Shown here piece after piece: positions 35,634 to 42,857 of a stretch of 64,000 nucleotides of DNA; positions within the stretch are counted from its first letter, which is position 1, and each line of letters starts with the position of its first letter. The translations under genes were made by a program, and so were the position numbers. The notes under the pieces are model-generated. The model was given only the letters and a program-made list of their open reading frames with translations. It did not search any database and was not told the origin of the DNA. This DNA comes from Sulfuricurvum sp. (GTDB lineage: Bacteria; Campylobacterota; Campylobacteria; Campylobacterales; Sulfurimonadaceae): contig JAUXYP010000002.1 of NCBI GenBank assembly GCA_030694265.1, positions 186,001 to 250,000 on the forward strand, in the 5' to 3' direction.

Positions 35634-37607
35634 TTATAATTTCCTTATTTTTGCAATTTCATCACGTAGGCGTGCAGCTTCTTCGAATTCTAGCTTCTTG
35701 GAGGCTTCTTTCATTTTGAGGGTCAGTTCGTCGACCAGTTTTTTACGTTCAGCCGCAGGGAGTGTTTTGGCTTTTTTTGATCGATTGTAGAGTTCGCCCA
35801 CATCTTCAAGTTTTAGATTTTCATCAAGGGAACGTTTGGTGGTTATCGGTGTAATTCCATGTGCTGCGTTATGGGCCTCTTGAATTGCTCGCCGATCATT
35901 GGTTTTTTTGATGGCACGTTCCATAGAGCCCGTTATTTTGTTGGCGTAGAGGATGACTCTTCCTCGTGAGTTACGTGCCGCACGTCCGATTGTTTGGATC
36001 AGGGAGGTTTCTGAACGCAAGAAGCCCTCTTTATCAGCATCGAGAATAGCTACGAGGCTTACTTCAGGAAGATCAAGACCCTCTCTCAATAGGTTGATGC
36101 CGATCAGGACATCAAAATCCCCTACGCGAAGTCCGCGTATGATTTGATTACGCTCTATCGTGTCAATTTCAGAGTGCATGTATTGCACTTTGATCCCTAG
36201 ATCCGCGAGATATTTTGTGAGTGCTTCCGCCATTTTTTTGGTCAAAACCGTCACCAAGACACGATCGCCTAGCGCGACGGTTTTGATTATCTCATCGTGT
36301 AAATCTTCGACTTGATTGGTGGAGGATTTGATTGTGATGGGAGGGTCTAGTAATCCTGTAGGCCGGATAACTTGATGGGCTATTGTGGTGCTTAGTTCCA
36401 ACTCTTGCAGTGCAGGGGTTGCTGAAACGAAGAGATAGTGAGGTGATTTATTCAGATACTCATCGATCATCAAAGGCCGGTTGTCCAGTGCGCTTGGAAG
36501 CCGAAAACCGTAGTCTACGAGTACTTCTTTACGACTACGGTCAGCAGCATACATCCCACGAAACTGCGGCAGGCTCACATGCGATTCATCGACGATAATA
36601 AGGAACTTGTCGTGATGTAACGTGAAATAATCGAGTAGGGTGTACGGTGCTTCCCCCGGAAGTTTGTCAGTTAAAAGACGCGAATAGTTTTCGATCCCCT
36701 TACACATACCCGTTGCTTGAAGCATTTCGAGATCAAACTCACAGCGTTGGCGTAGGCGTTGGGCTTCGACTATTTTTCCCTGCGCTTCGAGCTCTTGGAG
36801 CCGCTCACCCAGCTCATCTTCGATACGTTTTATGGCACGGGAGAGTTTCTCTTGACCTACGGCAAACTGACTCGTGGCGTAGATGGTAACAGATTCGTGT
36901 TTCTCGGTCATCGTGTTGCTAAGCGGTTCAAAATAGACGATACGCTCCACTTCATCTCCGTAAAATTCAACTCGTATTGCTTGATCTTGCCAATAGGGAG
37001 GATAAATATCAATCACCTCGCCATTAACCCGCATATTCCCACCGTCAAAATAGGCATCGTTGCGTGTATATCCCATCTCTACGAGACGTAAAAGGAGCTG
37101 CTTTTGATTGATCTCATCACCGATAGCGATAACCTGTACCATCTTTTCATACTCTTCAGGATCTCCCAATCCATAGTTGGCAGAGACGGAAGCGACGACA
37201 ATAACATCATCATAGCTTAGGAGATTGGCAGAGGCAGATAGACGTAAGCGCTCCAGTTCTTCGTTGATCGAGCTGTCTTTTTCGATGAAAAGGTCTTGGC
37301 GCGGAATGTACGCCTCGGGCTGATAGTAATCATAGTACGATACAAAATACTCGACATGGTTTTGAGGAAAGAAACTTCTAAACTCACTGTAAAGCTGTGC
37401 AGCAAGCGTTTTATTATGGGTCATGATGATCGTCGGTAGCTGTACGCTCTCGATGACCTTCGCCATAGTGTACGTCTTACCGCTACCCGTGACACCTTCA
37501 AGTGCTACAAAACGCTCACCATGCTTGATAGCAGAGGATAGTGCATCAATAGCTACAGGCTGATCACCGGCGGGTTGATACGGGGTATGGACTTTAAAAA
37601 TCGGCAA
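35634..37607 (-). CDS. uvrB: excinuclease ABC subunit B
   Basis: UvrB verifies damage and scaffolds incision in nucleotide excision repair. It shows [14 protein letters not shown], Walker A GVTGSGKT, the beta-hairpin region [52 protein letters not shown] and a C-terminal UVR domain [21 protein letters not shown] (blocks [15 protein letters not shown]). I place the start at TTG 37607 (reads [17 protein letters not shown]), matching the family N-terminus with AGGG 6 bases upstream. A TTG at 37622 would add five residues. Confidence 0.95.
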   Translation of the reverse strand: MPIFKVHTPYQPAGDQPVAIDALSSAIKHGERFVALEGVTGSGKTYTMAKVIESVQLPTIIMTHNKTLAAQLYSEFRSFFPQNHVEYFVSYYDYYQPEAYIPRQDLFIEKDSSINEELERLRLSASANLLSYDDVIVVASVSANYGLGDPEEYEKMVQVIAIGDEINQKQLLLRLVEMGYTRNDAYFDGGNMRVNGEVIDIYPPYWQDQAIRVEFYGDEVERIVYFEPLSNTMTEKHESVTIYATSQFAVGQEKLSRAIKRIEDELGERLQELEAQGKIVEAQRLRQRCEFDLEMLQATGMCKGIENYSRLLTDKLPGEAPYTLLDYFTLHHDKFLIIVDESHVSLPQFRGMYAADRSRKEVLVDYGFRLPSALDNRPLMIDEYLNKSPHYLFVSATPALQELELSTTIAHQVIRPTGLLDPPITIKSSTNQVEDLHDEIIKTVALGDRVLVTVLTKKMAEALTKYLADLGIKVQYMHSEIDTIERNQIIRGLRVGDFDVLIGINLLREGLDLPEVSLVAILDADKEGFLRSETSLIQTIGRAARNSRGRVILYANKITGSMERAIKKTNDRRAIQEAHNAAHGITPITTKRSLDENLKLEDVGELYNRSKKAKTLPAAERKKLVDELTLKMKEASKKLEFEEAARLRDEIAKIRKL

Positions 37608-37644
37608 TATATGACCCTGCAATAAAATGGTTTAAATGTGTCGA

Positions 37645-37650
37645 ATTATA
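37645..37650 (-). promoter_or_regulatory. -10 box of uvrB-dedA
   Basis: TATAAT on the minus strand within TTGCGCTATAAT, about 38 bases before the uvrB start. I see no LexA-like box near it. Confidence 0.6.
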
Positions 37651-37737
37651 GCGCAATTGCTGTTTTCTAAAGAGGATGACTGCCTATAGGCTGCTTGGTT
37701 AAGGGAAGTTAATTGAAATCTTAAAACGAGAACAAGT

Positions 37738-37743
37738 TATAAT
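37738..37743 (+). promoter_or_regulatory. -10 box of the YdhR-like gene
   Basis: TATAAT 20 bases before the ATG, with the ribosome binding site AAAAAGGGG between them. The leader is very short. Confidence 0.6.
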
Positions 37744-37762
37744 CCTAAAAAAGGGGTAAAAA

Positions 37763-38068
37763 ATGAAAAAATTATTACAGATTGATTTTACAATGGAGGC
37801 TCCATTTGGAGAGCAGATGAGTGAGGCCTTTGAACCGTTAGCTCAGAGTATTGCTCAAGAGAAAGGGTTGATTTGGAAAATATGGACCGAAAATGCCCAA
37901 AACAAAGAAGCCGGAGGGATTTATTTGTTTGAGAATGAAGAATCGGCTATGAGCTACCTGGAGATGCACACCCAACGTCTTAACGGTTTTGGTATTACAC
38001 CGATAAATGCAAAAATATTCGATATCAATATTCCGCTTTCTCTGATCGATCGTGCCCCATTGGCCTAA
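37763..38068 (+). CDS. YdhR-like putative monooxygenase
   Basis: A 101-residue dimeric ferredoxin-like (ABM-type) domain protein resembling E. coli YdhR. Family marks are LLQIDFTMEAPFGEQM at the N-terminus, IWKIWTENAQNKEAGGIYLFENEESAMSYLEMH (blocks LIWKIWTEN, EAGGIYLFENEESA and YLEMH) and KIFDINIPLSLIDRA at the end. No enzymatic activity has been firmly shown for this family. It is a single gene divergent from uvrB with its own promoter. Confidence 0.8.
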   Translation: MKKLLQIDFTMEAPFGEQMSEAFEPLAQSIAQEKGLIWKIWTENAQNKEAGGIYLFENEESAMSYLEMHTQRLNGFGITPINAKIFDINIPLSLIDRAPLA

Positions 38069-38110
38069 TAAGGAGTGTGAACATTTTTTAAATATATAAG
38101 CTTTTACTAG

Positions 38111-38269
38111 TGTGTCTTTTCAGATAATATACTCTTTATAAAAGTGGGGGATATTGAGGTTTTTGAGAAAGAGTTTTTCCAAGATCATAATGCCATAAAG
38201 CAAATTTACTCATACCGATCAAGAGTTGAAAAACTGGAATATTATGTTTTAGTTCAATCTAATATTTAA
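38111..38269 (+). other. possible gene remnant
   Basis: An open stretch follows a TAG at 38108 and runs to TAA at 38267. From GTG 38144 it would give 41 residues, with EVFEKEFFQDHNAIKQIY and RVEKLEYYVLV as the most protein-like parts. There is no good start or ribosome binding site. I do not recognise the family. Together with the lysine-rich gene on the other strand it fills part of an otherwise gene-free stretch from 38069 to 38457; the rest of that stretch shows nothing clear. Confidence 0.25.
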
Positions 38270-38361
38270 TCTTTTTTCGTATTTTTGTCATTGCGTTTTT
38301 CTTTTAAAGTTTTTGTTGGTGCTTTTTTAACTGCTTTTTTTGAATCTTGACCTTTTGCCAT
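38266..38361 (-). CDS. 31-residue lysine-rich small protein
   Basis: Reads MAKGQDSKKAVKKAPTKTLK then EKRNDKNTKKD: 11 Lys and 1 Arg in 31 residues, no Trp, Tyr or Cys. It has a good ribosome binding site (AAAGGGG about 5 bases upstream) and a -10 TATACT on the same strand at 38414-38409, so it looks like a real gene rather than chance. Very similar MAKGQD-type lysine-rich peptides are familiar to me from other bacteria as unannotated small ORFs. A nucleic-acid-binding or ribosome-associated role is conceivable but not shown. Confidence 0.6.
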   Translation of the reverse strand: MAKGQDSKKAVKKAPTKTLKEKRNDKNTKKD

Positions 38362-38408
38362 AATATCCCCTTTATTTGGATTTGTTACTCATGTAATCGT
38401 TCACACAT

Positions 38409-38414
38409 AGTATA
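38409..38414 (-). promoter_or_regulatory. -10 box of the lysine-rich small gene
   Basis: TATACT on the minus strand, about 48 bases before the ATG at 38361, in the gap between this gene and the upstream secreted-protein gene. Confidence 0.45.
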
Positions 38415-38457
38415 CAACTTATACTTAAAAGGCAGTGGCAATAAAGATAAATGGCAC

Positions 38458-38898
38458 TTACTCGTTGTCCTCTTTATGCGCATTAATAAATGCATCCACC
38501 AAGAGCGTGAGGGATTCAAGCGTGTTTTTATAGGGGTCACTATACCCCTCTATAAACTGGCTATCTAAATAGGTATAAGCAAAAGTCCCTATCTTGTCTT
38601 TACGCTTTGTTGTGACCTCTTCCCCAAGACCAACTTCTATATGAAGGGCTTGCGTCCCTTCTATCTCCAAAGCATCAATTTTGACGACAAAAATAGGGGC
38701 ATCGGTTTCTCCCAAGACAAAACCTGCTTTTTTTAGCTTTTCGGTGACCATGCTCTTTAACATGGCTTCTTGATCCTGACTCAGAAAATTTGTCTGATTG
38801 GAGAAGTAAAGATTTAACGAATGCACATTGTCAAGCGTGTAGAGCGAGGCTGAAAAAAGCGAACTTGAGAGTAAAAGCGCTAACAATAACTTTCTCAT
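38458..38898 (-). CDS. secreted protein of unknown function
   Basis: The 146-residue product has a clear signal peptide (MRKLLLALLLSSSLFSA, cleavage about after residue 17). The mature part has alternating beta-type stretches: IFVVKIDALEIEGTQALHIEVGLGEEV (blocks PIFVVKIDALEIEG and ALHIEVGLGEEV) and FAYTYLDSQFIEGY. I recognise no family. Its ATG overlaps the stop of the thioredoxin gene by one base (TAATG), so it is the last gene of a three-gene secreted-protein operon divergent from a MerR regulator. Confidence 0.7.
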   Translation of the reverse strand: MRKLLLALLLSSSLFSASLYTLDNVHSLNLYFSNQTNFLSQDQEAMLKSMVTEKLKKAGFVLGETDAPIFVVKIDALEIEGTQALHIEVGLGEEVTTKRKDKIGTFAYTYLDSQFIEGYSDPYKNTLESLTLLVDAFINAHKEDNE

Positions 38899-39332
38899 TA
38901 TTTTTGCTCTGACTTATGGAGGCTTAGCGCATTGTTCATGTTGGTTATAAACTCGTCTGGTTTCATATAGGCAACCGTTTTCGTCAGGACTTTTTGCTCT
39001 TTAGGCTCAATAAAAAATACTACAGGAATTATGGGAGTCAAAAATTCTTCGGGATATTTACCTTTATCCTTGTATTTGTCGATAACAATGCTCACAAAGT
39101 TTTCATGGACTTTTGCCATAACATCAGAATCCTTGAGTGTCTTTCTTTCAAACTTTTTACACCAAGGACAATAATCGGCTACAACGACCAACATGACGAT
39201 CTTGTTTTGTTCTTTGGCCGTTTTAATAGCCATCTCATAGTTTCGTAGATAATTCACTTCAGCAGCAAACTCATCAATTTGTGCTGCATAGATAAAGCTA
39301 AAAAGGGTCAGTAGTGTGATTAAAATTTTCAT
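38898..39332 (-). CDS. periplasmic thioredoxin-fold protein
   Basis: The 144-residue product has a signal peptide (about residues 1-16, ending IYAA) and a thioredoxin fold with the redox motif CPWC at residues 55-58 in ADYCPWCKKFERKTLKD. The cis-Pro is in TPIIPVVFFIE. The layout (helix first, VVVADYCPWCKK, then KVHENFVSIVID) matches the thioredoxin_7/DUF255-like class that reduces or protects periplasmic thiols. It lies between two small genes of the same operon. The precise partner is unknown. Confidence 0.8.
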   Translation of the reverse strand: MKILITLLTLFSFIYAAQIDEFAAEVNYLRNYEMAIKTAKEQNKIVMLVVVADYCPWCKKFERKTLKDSDVMAKVHENFVSIVIDKYKDKGKYPEEFLTPIIPVVFFIEPKEQKVLTKTVAYMKPDEFITNMNNALSLHKSEQK

Positions 39333-39340
39333 TTCATTCC

Positions 39341-39559
39341 TTATAATGGATTAACGTTTTTACTAACTTTATTGGCTCTGTAAATTTTATGGGGAGGTTG
39401 TTTATTTTCACCACCTCTGAAGATGTGGTCTAGCTCGTCTAGCTTTAACTTACTGGCTTGTTTTTCGTAGGGCATACCAAAAAAAAAGAAAATAAAATCC
39501 CACATAAAAATAAGTGATTTGATACTGTATTTAGCGATCATCCTAAAAATGTATTTCAA
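39341..39559 (-). CDS. small membrane-associated protein
   Basis: A 72-residue basic protein with one hydrophobic segment (SLIFMWDFIFFFFGMP, residues about 15-30) and a polar tail with HIFRGGENKQPPHK. A TTG start at 39559 is preferred because AAGGA lies 6 bases upstream; an ATG at 39541 would shorten it by six residues. It is first in the operon with the thioredoxin gene (8 bases downstream). Not recognised. Confidence 0.5.
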   Translation of the reverse strand: MKYIFRMIAKYSIKSLIFMWDFIFFFFGMPYEKQASKLKLDELDHIFRGGENKQPPHKIYRANKVSKNVNPL

Positions 39560-39587
39560 ACTTTTTCCTTCAATTTATGCAAGTAAA

Positions 39588-39610
39588 AACGTTAACTAAG
39601 ACTTAACGTT
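39588..39610. promoter_or_regulatory. perfect inverted repeat between merR and the thioredoxin operon
   Basis: AACGTTAA (39588-39595) and TTAACGTT (39603-39610) are exact reverse complements separated by 7 bases. The right arm lies at the -35 position of the merR-type gene's promoter, and the left arm is just upstream of the divergent operon. A natural operator candidate for the adjacent regulator. Confidence 0.6.
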
Positions 39611-39623
39611 TTGAATTATAGGG

Positions 39624-39629
39624 TATAAT
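39624..39629 (+). promoter_or_regulatory. -10 box of the MerR-family gene
   Basis: TATAAT within GGGTATAAT, about 65 bases before the start codon and 14 bases after the inverted repeat. Confidence 0.6.
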
Positions 39630-39690
39630 TCTTACATCAATATTAATTTAAACTCATCTTTAAAAGTAGATTATTAATAAAAAAAGGCTC

Positions 39691-40371
39691 ATGATGGAAT
39701 ATAAAATATCAGAGGTTGTTGCTCGTACAAATGTACCAAAATCGACAATTTTGTATTACATCAGAGAAGGCCTGCTCCCTGAGGCTAAAAAGTTAAAATC
39801 AAATGTTCACAGATACAGTGATGAACATATTGAACTTATTCGATATATTAAGTACATGCAAGAAGAAATAGGCAGTACGAATGAACAGATTAAGTTCGCA
39901 TTGCAAAATAAAAATCAGTCTTTATCGAGCTCTTTTTCTATGATAGAACCACTCATGAATACGCTAGCTTCTATCCCCAGTGGGGTTATACACTATACTA
40001 AAAAACAGTTCCTAAAACATTTTGATATTGACAGTAAACTGTTTGAACAGCTTTTAGATGATGGTGTTTTAGCGCCGATTAATGACGATGATTTTACAGA
40101 AAAAGAGGTTTCAATTATTAATCTTGTGCTCTCTTTTAATGAAGTCGGTGTCGATTATTCAATCATCAAAGCGTATGTGGAACATGCGAAAGCTCTCAGT
40201 GAACTTGAGTCTAAAATGCAGATGCAGCTGTGCAGTGTACGAAGTGATCAAAATTTTTCGATGCTTTGGAAAATCATGTTTGAAACCTTGTTTAATGCCA
40301 AAGAGTACCTTTTTAATCGTTATACCTACAAAGTGTTATTGAAATCTCTCAAAGATGAGATTATTAAATAG
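39691..40371 (+). CDS. MerR-family transcriptional regulator
   Basis: The N-terminal winged helix is typical: YKISEVVARTNVPKSTILYYIREGLLPEAKK (blocks YKISEVVARTNVPKSTILYY and REGLLPEAKK), then VHRYSDEHIELIRYI. Most MerR proteins are 120-150 residues; this 226-residue protein has an extra C-terminal part, possibly a second degenerate helix-turn-helix (TKKQFLKHFDIDSKLFEQLL then DDGVLAPINDDDF) and a helical effector domain. There is no cysteine cluster typical of metal sensing. It is divergent from the secreted thioredoxin operon, with an inverted repeat between them. Confidence 0.8.
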   Translation: MMEYKISEVVARTNVPKSTILYYIREGLLPEAKKLKSNVHRYSDEHIELIRYIKYMQEEIGSTNEQIKFALQNKNQSLSSSFSMIEPLMNTLASIPSGVIHYTKKQFLKHFDIDSKLFEQLLDDGVLAPINDDDFTEKEVSIINLVLSFNEVGVDYSIIKAYVEHAKALSELESKMQMQLCSVRSDQNFSMLWKIMFETLFNAKEYLFNRYTYKVLLKSLKDEIIK

Positions 40372-40451
40372 AAAAGAATTTAAAGTAGCTGCTGGAAAGA
40401 TTTAGATATAGTAATTTGAAGATATATTTATCAGGAAAGTGAGACACAGTT

Positions 40452-40889
40452 ATGTTTTCTGAATTTAAAAAGTTTTTAATCAGTGGTAATGTTATTGATA
40501 TGGCAGTAGGTTTTATTTTTGGAGCGGCATTTGCCACCGTTGTAAAATCATTGGTGACGAATATCATTATGCCTCCTGTGGGTCTGTTGATGGGGGGAGT
40601 TGATTTTTCATCCTTGTTTATTGCTTTGGATGGGAAAGAGTATGTTTCCTTGGCAGCACTTGATGCCGCTGGTGCACCGGCGATCAAATTGGGTGTGTTT
40701 GTAAATGATCTCATTTCATTTACTATTTTAGGATTCGTGATGTTTATGATGGTAAAAGCGTATAACAAGCTCAAAGCTTCACAGACTATAGTCGAAGCGG
40801 TAGTTCCTGTAACCAAAGTATGTCCAGAATGCGCAATGGAGATTCCCGTTGCTGCAAAAACGTGCCCTCATTGCAGAACAGCACAATAG
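40452..40889 (+). CDS. mscL: large-conductance mechanosensitive channel with C-terminal zinc ribbon
   Basis: MscL opens under membrane tension to release solutes. The channel core is normal: FKKFLISGNVIDMAVGFIFGAAFATVVKSLV (blocks FKKFLISGNVIDMAVGFIFG and AAFATVVKSLV), NIIMPPVGLLMGG, and TM2 with FVNDLISFTILGFVMFMMVKAYNKL (blocks FVNDLISFTILGFVMF and VKAYNKL). The usual C-terminal helix is replaced or extended by VCPECAMEIPVAAKTCPHCR: two CxxC knuckles, a zinc ribbon, at residues about 123-142. The gene is single; the ribosome binding site is weak. Confidence 0.92.
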   Translation: MFSEFKKFLISGNVIDMAVGFIFGAAFATVVKSLVTNIIMPPVGLLMGGVDFSSLFIALDGKEYVSLAALDAAGAPAIKLGVFVNDLISFTILGFVMFMMVKAYNKLKASQTIVEAVVPVTKVCPECAMEIPVAAKTCPHCRTAQ

Positions 40890-40956
40890 CTTGATCGTAT
40901 TATAAGTTCTAAATATCAAATAAAGTGTTACAATATTATAAATTGTGGAGGATATT

Positions 40957-41565
40957 ATGAAACAGTTACTATGTATTGCAGTAATAGCAGGGTGTTTAAG
41001 TGTAGAGTTGAGTGCAGCCAATTACGATATTGGCATTTCGGGTTCCGATCGGGGGATTGACGGTTTTAGTCTCTCCATCGGTAATTATTACAATGTCCCG
41101 AGACAGGAGATTATGGTGATTGAACGTTCTATCCCCCGTGAGGAGATGAGTGTCGTCTACTATCTGGCGAACCGATCACACAGGGATGCCCGTTTTATTA
41201 CAGACTTACGTCTGAGAGGAATAAGCTGGTGGGATATCAGTATTCGGTTAGGTCTTGATCCACGCACTTTATATGTCGTTGAGAGCCGTAGGTATTCGGG
41301 TCCCCCATATGGAAATGCTTATGGATACGATAAACATAATAAATACCGTTTACGTGACGCTGAAATCGTCGATCTCGTGAATGTTCGGTTTCTGTCTGAT
41401 TATCACCATATAAGTCCGGATGATGTAATCGATCGTCGACGCAGAGGGGAAAATTATAACAATATCAATGAACATTATCGAGGTAATAAAGATCGTGCTG
41501 GTAATCGTAAAGATCGGCGTGATGATAAAGACGACAAAAGGCATGGTAATCCGCACGAGCGTTAA
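40957..41565 (+). CDS. secreted basic protein with two related repeats
   Basis: The 202-residue product starts MKQLLCIAVIAGCLSVELSAA, a signal peptide. GGAGG lies 6 bases before this ATG, which I prefer to a GTG at 40945. The mature part holds two related units: LANRSHRDARFITDLRLRG-ISWWDI (residues about 67-91) and FLSDYHHISPDDVIDRRRRG-ENYNNI (about 145-170), sharing a D-x-R-x-R-G-x-x-[WY]-x-[DN]-I ending. The last 35 residues are highly charged (KDRAGNRKDRRDDKDDKRHG). Proteins with the GISWWDI-type unit occur in other proteobacteria without known function. Confidence 0.65.
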   Translation: MKQLLCIAVIAGCLSVELSAANYDIGISGSDRGIDGFSLSIGNYYNVPRQEIMVIERSIPREEMSVVYYLANRSHRDARFITDLRLRGISWWDISIRLGLDPRTLYVVESRRYSGPPYGNAYGYDKHNKYRLRDAEIVDLVNVRFLSDYHHISPDDVIDRRRRGENYNNINEHYRGNKDRAGNRKDRRDDKDDKRHGNPHER

Positions 41566-41625
41566 TCCTAATAATGGCAAAATGTGTTAGAATTCTAACC
41601 AAGACTCTACTACTCAAGGTTAACT

Positions 41626-41856
41626 ATGCTTTTTAATCCAACTCCATTGGAACGCCTAACAACACTCACTTCAGAGCTAATTACGAAACACTCAACTACC
41701 GCTCAAGAGCTTCAAGCTCTTAGAGAAGAGATCGTCTCAATTCGTGCTCACGCTAAAAGTAAAGATGACGAAATTGAGCGCTTGACAGCGGATCTCGCTG
41801 AAAAAGACAATGAGATTGAAGCAATCGTTGCTAAAATCGAAAGTTTATTGGGCTAA
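41626..41856 (+). CDS. small coiled-coil protein
   Basis: The 76-residue product is almost all heptad-patterned: residues about 22-74 (TTAQELQALREEIVSIRA, then DDEIERLTADLAEKDNEIEA) should form a coiled coil. No signal or membrane segment is present. The size and pattern recall ZapB-like division proteins, but I cannot confirm that. The next gene starts 3 bases after its stop, so the two likely work together. Confidence 0.65.
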   Translation: MLFNPTPLERLTTLTSELITKHSTTAQELQALREEIVSIRAHAKSKDDEIERLTADLAEKDNEIEAIVAKIESLLG

Positions 41857-41859
41857 ATC

Positions 41860-42081
41860 GTGAATGTCAAAGTCTCTTTAACACTCAATGCAAAGCGATA
41901 CGATATTGATGTTGAAGAAGATTTTGCCCATTTTTTGACAGGGCATATGAAGCACGATTTTCAGGTTGATGGCAATAATGATCTTCGTGCACTTTTGCAG
42001 GCATATGTTCGCAGTAACTTTGCATTGTATACCCAAGAAAAAGAAATTACTTCTTTAGTGGATAAACTACAAACGATTTAA
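41860..42081 (+). CDS. small protein of unknown function, paired with the coiled-coil gene
   Basis: A 73-residue protein from a GTG start: VNVKVSLTLNAKRYDIDVEE, then a helical part LRALLQAYVRSNFALYTQEKE. The beta-strand start followed by a long helix resembles ZapA-type layout only loosely. It starts 3 bases after the coiled-coil gene, with no independent ribosome binding site, so translation is probably coupled. Not recognised. Confidence 0.6.
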   Translation: MNVKVSLTLNAKRYDIDVEEDFAHFLTGHMKHDFQVDGNNDLRALLQAYVRSNFALYTQEKEITSLVDKLQTI

Positions 42082-42085
42082 TCCC

Positions 42086-42118
42086 CTTCACAATCTCTTC
42101 ACAATCATTTTTTATACT
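42086..42118 (+). promoter_or_regulatory. direct-repeat operator and -10 for the cytochrome c operon
   Basis: CTTCACAATC occurs twice, at 42086-42095 and 42097-42106: an exact 10-base direct repeat with 11-base periodicity. It is followed by a T-run and the -10 TATACT (42113-42118). OmpR/PhoB-type regulators bind just such 11-base direct repeats over the -35. A response regulator of this class is encoded 1.9 kb away (44008-44676). Confidence 0.6.
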
Positions 42119-42173
42119 GCTCCTATCAAATGAGAGTCTCAACTAAGAGATTTTCAAAATGAAGGAGTTACCA

Positions 42174-42503
42174 ATGAAAAAGTTACTAATGATCTTAGCT
42201 TCAGTTGCCTTAGTGGTTTCGGTTGCACAAGCAGATGTAAAATCAGGGCAAAAAGCGTATTTAAAAACGTTAAAAAGCTATTTTTCCATGAATGGAACCA
42301 AGTTTGCGGCAGAGCATTCGGTAGCTGAGTGGGAAGCGCTTTTTGCCGATGGTGCAAAAGGATTTATCAAAGAGTACGGTGAGCGTTTTCCAAATGCACA
42401 AGCGCAATTAAATAACCCGGCTAACGCTGCCAAGCTTCAAGATATTGGCGATTTCGCAAAAGAATACGGCAACGATTCGGGTAATGTCCCATCTTGCGGT
42501 TAA
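42174..42503 (+). CDS. small periplasmic protein
   Basis: The product is 109 residues with a signal peptide (MKKLLMILASVALVVSVAQA, cleavage about after residue 20). I use the ATG at 42174, with AAGGAG 7 bases upstream, not the in-frame ATG at 42159. The mature part is helical (SGQKAYLKTLKSYFSMNGTK, HSVAEWEALFADG) and ends NVPSCG, with a single Cys; no CxxCH heme site. The shape resembles a cytochrome-like helical fold without heme, which is only a guess. It lies 24 bases before a cytochrome c gene, under a direct-repeat promoter. Confidence 0.65.
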   Translation: MKKLLMILASVALVVSVAQADVKSGQKAYLKTLKSYFSMNGTKFAAEHSVAEWEALFADGAKGFIKEYGERFPNAQAQLNNPANAAKLQDIGDFAKEYGNDSGNVPSCG

Positions 42504-42527
42504 ATAAAGAGTATACATAAAGGATTT

Positions 42528-42824
42528 ATGATGAAAACGTTACTTGCAATTTTAGGTCTTACGGTTATGTTGAGCGCTGCGGATGGCAGTGCTTTGTATC
42601 AAAAATGTGCGGCGTGTCACGGGCTAAAAGGGGAAAAACAGGCCCTAGGAAAGTCTCAGGCTATTGGCGGATGGAAAGCGGATAAAACGCTTGAAGCTCT
42701 GAAGGGCTATAAAGCTGGAACCCGTAATACCAAAGGGATGGGTGCTTTGATGAAAGGTCAAATGGCGAGTATTAATGATGCTGATATGAAAGTATTGGCA
42801 GATTACATCGCAACAATAAAATAA
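42528..42824 (+). CDS. monoheme c-type cytochrome (c553-like)
   Basis: A 98-residue periplasmic cytochrome c: signal peptide to about residue 17 (LSAA), heme site CAACH in YQKCAACHGLKGE, and a late Met ligand candidate in KGMGALMKGQM. The size and the GWKADKTLEALKGYKAG block match class I c553-type electron carriers in Campylobacterota, which feed terminal oxidases or peroxidases. It probably forms an operon with the preceding small periplasmic protein and converges on a sensor kinase gene. Confidence 0.88.
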   Translation: MMKTLLAILGLTVMLSAADGSALYQKCAACHGLKGEKQALGKSQAIGGWKADKTLEALKGYKAGTRNTKGMGALMKGQMASINDADMKVLADYIATIK

Positions 42825-42839
42825 TTCTTTCTTAGGCTT

Positions 42840-42857
42840 TTCCCATATTTATGGGAA
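42840..42857. terminator. hairpin between convergent cytochrome and kinase genes
   Basis: TTCCCATA and TATGGGAA form a perfect 8-bp stem with a TT loop, exactly in the 33-base gap between the two converging stops. It could serve both directions; the T-tracts are short. Confidence 0.55.
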
